Shown here: piece after piece, positions 61,933 through 64,000 of the stretch | Layout of the letters: every line of letters starts with the position of its first letter | Numbering within the stretch: position 1 is the first letter of the stretch | Origin: CAZYTM01 sp964649725 | GTDB taxonomy: Bacteria; Desulfobacterota; Desulfuromonadia; Geobacterales; Geobacteraceae | Direction: 5' to 3' | DNA length: 64,000 bases | NCBI GenBank assembly: GCA_964649725.1 | Contig: CAZYTM010000004.1 | Span: forward strand, 124,001 to 188,000 | Made by a program: the position numbers and the translations under genes | The notes under the pieces: model-generated | Seen by the model: only the letters and a program-made list of their open reading frames with translations | The model's database searches: none | Told to the model about the DNA's origin: nothing

Positions 61933-62654
61933 GCGGCAAGGGAAAGATATCAGTTGTCACGGTTGTCAAGAATAGCGCCAGCTATCTTGAAGAGACCATA
62001 CTTAGCATCATTACGAGAAAAACAAAAATAGATATTGATTTCCTTGTTATAGACGGAGGTTCAACAGACGGTACGATTGATGTTATAAAAAAACATGCTG
62101 ATCAAATATCATATTGGGTCAGTGAGCAGGATGATGGCATCTATGATGCAATGAATAAGGGATGGGCTGCGGCGGCGGATAACAGTTTCATACTTTTCCT
62201 CGGTGCAGGTGACAGAATTATATCGCTACCTGATGACATGAGCTGTTACCGTCAGCAAGATGTAGTGTTTGGTTCTGTGCAAATGGGTGATAAGTTGGTC
62301 TTTAAATCAAGAGCCGATTATCATCTGAAGCTGTACAATTCTCTTCATCATCAGGCACTCCTGGTGAATAAGGCGTTTCATCCCGCTCCACCTTTCAACT
62401 GCAGCTACCAGGTATATGCGGACTATGATTTTAATCAGCGATTAATAATAAGCGGTGCGCATTTTGTCTATTCGCCGGATTTGATAGGATACGCCCATCC
62501 CGGCGGGGTGAGTGATCAACATAATATCATTGAATCATTACGAATTATTTCAGTAAATTTTGGTTTTTTCTGGGCAGCCCTGGCTGTTTCAGGTTATTAT
62601 GCAATGAAGATTTTCCCTTTTCTGAAATGCTTGCGACCAATTCAGGATGCTTGA
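61929..62654 (+). CDS. GT2 glycosyltransferase (WcaA/WbbD-like)
   Basis: 241 residues with SVVTVVKNSASYLEETI, VIDGGSTDGT and QDDGIYDAMNKG, the pattern of GT2 enzymes that act on undecaprenyl-linked glycans, and LFLGAGD with the acidic motif. The ATG overlaps the previous stop (ATGA) and the stop overlaps the next start (TGATG), so the operon is tightly packed. Confidence 0.9.
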   Translation: MSGKGKISVVTVVKNSASYLEETILSIITRKTKIDIDFLVIDGGSTDGTIDVIKKHADQISYWVSEQDDGIYDAMNKGWAAAADNSFILFLGAGDRIISLPDDMSCYRQQDVVFGSVQMGDKLVFKSRADYHLKLYNSLHHQALLVNKAFHPAPPFNCSYQVYADYDFNQRLIISGAHFVYSPDLIGYAHPGGVSDQHNIIESLRIISVNFGFFWAALAVSGYYAMKIFPFLKCLRPIQDA

Positions 62655-63511
62655 TGTTAAAAGAAACCATAACTTTAGATGCTGAGAACAGGCTGCCGGA
62701 GTTATTGATTGAGCCGAATCGTCCCGCACGTCACTACTGGCGTGATTTATGGATGTACCGTGAACTGTTCTGGTTTCTTGTCTGGCGGGATATTCTGGTA
62801 CGATACAAACAGACGGTCGTCGGAGTCGCCTGGAGCGTCATTCGTCCATTTGTAACCATGGTTGTCTTTTCCGTAGTTTTCGGTGCGCTTGCCAAACTCC
62901 CTTCAAATGGAGTACCTTATCCGCTACTAGTTTTTGCGGCCATGCTCCCTTGGAACTTCTTTGCCAATGCCCTTTCTGAAAGTTCCGGTTCTCTGGTCGC
63001 CAATGCCAACCTGCTGACTAAAATCTACTTTCCCCGCATCATCATTCCTGGCAGCAGCATTATTGTCAGTTTCATAGATTTTGTCATTTCATTGCTAATC
63101 ATGGCGGGTTTGATGCTCTGGTTCGGTTATATGCCGGATTGGAGAGTTGTCACTCTGCCTCTGTTTCTGTTTCTGGCTTTTCTTCCAGTTGCCGGAGCAG
63201 GTCTCTGGTTTTCAGCCTTGAATGTTAAATTTCGTGATTTCCGTTTTGTGGTACCGTTTTTACTGCAGTTCGGACTATATGTCTCACCAGTTGGGTTTGC
63301 CAGCAGTATTGTCCCCGAAAAGTGGCGCCTGCTGTATGCTATTAACCCCATGGTTGGAGTGATAGATGGTTTTAGATGGGCTTTGCTGAATGGGGCAGTA
63401 GAACCCTGTTGGCTGGGAATCCTGCTGTCAACGACTCTTTCTTTGTTATTGCTGGTGACAGGTATCTGGTTCTTTCGTAAAATGGAGAGAACAATGGCAG
63501 ATGTTATATGA
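62654..63511 (+). CDS. Polysaccharide ABC exporter permease (Wzm-type)
   Basis: 285 residues from the ATG at 62654. Six membrane helices with the ABC-2 signature, including DILVRYKQTVVGVAWSVIRP near the start and the amphipathic N-terminal helix. It forms the channel that moves a lipid-linked polysaccharide to the outer face. Its ATPase is the next gene. Confidence 0.92.
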   Translation: MLKETITLDAENRLPELLIEPNRPARHYWRDLWMYRELFWFLVWRDILVRYKQTVVGVAWSVIRPFVTMVVFSVVFGALAKLPSNGVPYPLLVFAAMLPWNFFANALSESSGSLVANANLLTKIYFPRIIIPGSSIIVSFIDFVISLLIMAGLMLWFGYMPDWRVVTLPLFLFLAFLPVAGAGLWFSALNVKFRDFRFVVPFLLQFGLYVSPVGFASSIVPEKWRLLYAINPMVGVIDGFRWALLNGAVEPCWLGILLSTTLSLLLLVTGIWFFRKMERTMADVI

Positions 63512-63559
63512 TTGGCCCATGTAAGTGCAACTTTGAATATCCCGGTACTGAAAAAGATT

Positions 63560-64000
63560 ATGTCCACCATCATTAAAGTCGAAAATCTAGGCAAGAAGTA
63601 CACAATATCTCACCATCAGCGTGAGGAGTACTCTTCTCTGCGCGATGCACTCACCAACAGCATAACCTCTATTGGTAAAAGACTTGTCGCTCCGTTCAAA
63701 CGTCAGGCACCTGACCCCAAGACATTGGCTGTCGAAGATGAAGATTTCTGGGCATTGAAAGACATATCCTTTGAAGTCAAACAGGGAGACAGAATCGGTA
63801 TTATCGGCAGAAACGGCGCAGGGAAATCCACATTGCTGAAGATACTTTCCCGTATAACTGAGCCGACAACAGGTAGCATAAGGATTAAGGGCAGAGTAGC
63901 AAGCCTGCTGGAAGTTGGAACTGGTTTTCACCCTGAGTTGACCGGCCGTGAAAATATCTTTCTGAACGGGGTTATTCTTGGAATGCACCGTGATGAGATT
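63560..64000 (+). CDS. Polysaccharide ABC exporter ATPase (Wzt-type), cut by window end
   Basis: 147 codons from the ATG at 63560 run off the window without a stop. The start IIKVENLGKKYTIS is typical, and Walker A is GRNGAGKST. The Gly-rich segment LEVGTGFHPELTGRENIFLNG is the Q-loop region of the O-antigen/teichoic acid group. It pairs with the permease just upstream (48-base gap). The C-terminal carbohydrate-binding part, if any, is outside the window. Confidence 0.9.
   Translation, partial: MSTIIKVENLGKKYTISHHQREEYSSLRDALTNSITSIGKRLVAPFKRQAPDPKTLAVEDEDFWALKDISFEVKQGDRIGIIGRNGAGKSTLLKILSRITEPTTGSIRIKGRVASLLEVGTGFHPELTGRENIFLNGVILGMHRDEI

Overview
The window reads as chromosome of a Geobacter-like bacterium (Desulfuromonadia). 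The evidence is a two-gene pilin (short PilA followed by a separate secreted partner) next to a PilR-type regulator, a 12-haem cytochrome built from four c7-type domains, a Rieske/cytochrome b complex with a multihaem c subunit, a cyclic dinucleotide riboswitch of the Geobacter GEMM-I type, and very many REC, PAS, PilZ, HD-GYP and GGDEF signalling proteins. Base composition is AT-rich for about the first 53 kb and visibly richer in G+C from pilR onward.

Layout. 0-8 kb: an AT-rich signalling island with a CHASE4-PAS sensor, a lone receiver protein, a ParM-like actin, two tandem receiver-PilZ paralogues whose phospho-acceptor Asp is Glu, and an 858-residue coiled-coil protein of no recognised family, preceded by a GEMM riboswitch with a built-in terminator. 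8-21 kb: ettA, a GAF histidine kinase/NarL-type pair, a Rieske-cyt b-pentahaem cyt c operon, fbp, a sigma-54 activator, and an HD-GYP/hybrid kinase operon. 21-29 kb: a PPK2-type polyphosphate:AMP phosphotransferase and a TetR-regulated RND tripartite efflux operon. 29-35 kb: mutL-miaA-hfq, an AI-2E family membrane protein and a PDZ/radical-SAM protein. 35-38 kb: dodecahaem cytochrome, a DUF4124 protein, a lipoprotein and a HAMP-GGDEF protein. 38-52 kb: nadC-birA-coaX, a second EF-G, a SPOR protein, an unknown protein paired with an MglA-like GTPase, MgtC, a cytidylate-kinase-like/BON fusion, PHP phosphatase, nth, a beta-hydroxyacid dehydrogenase, smpB and a glycosyltransferase. 52.8-53.1 kb: tmRNA. 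53.5-64 kb: pilR, pilA, its partner, an ABC exporter with TPR and PMT-like proteins, a UbiA-type transferase, two GT2 enzymes and a Wzm/Wzt exporter cut by the window end.

How it works together. Two electron-transfer units (quinol oxidation by the Rieske/b/c complex; periplasmic wiring by the 12-haem protein) and the aromatic-rich pilin fit a life using extracellular electron acceptors. Around them sits dense cyclic dinucleotide signalling: a riboswitch with an A at the position reported to favour 3',3'-cGAMP over c-di-GMP, a GGDEF protein with Ser at the position reported to make 'Hypr' cGAMP synthases, an HD-GYP phosphodiesterase and two PilZ proteins.

The most novel-looking part is 2.4-8.1 kb: an actin-like ATPase, two pseudo-receiver PilZ proteins and a riboswitch-controlled coiled-coil protein with duplicated end modules. 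I propose it as a second-messenger-linked cytoskeletal or scaffold locus; this is inference from sequence and neighbourhood only. No tRNA or rRNA genes, insertion sequences or CRISPR arrays were seen.
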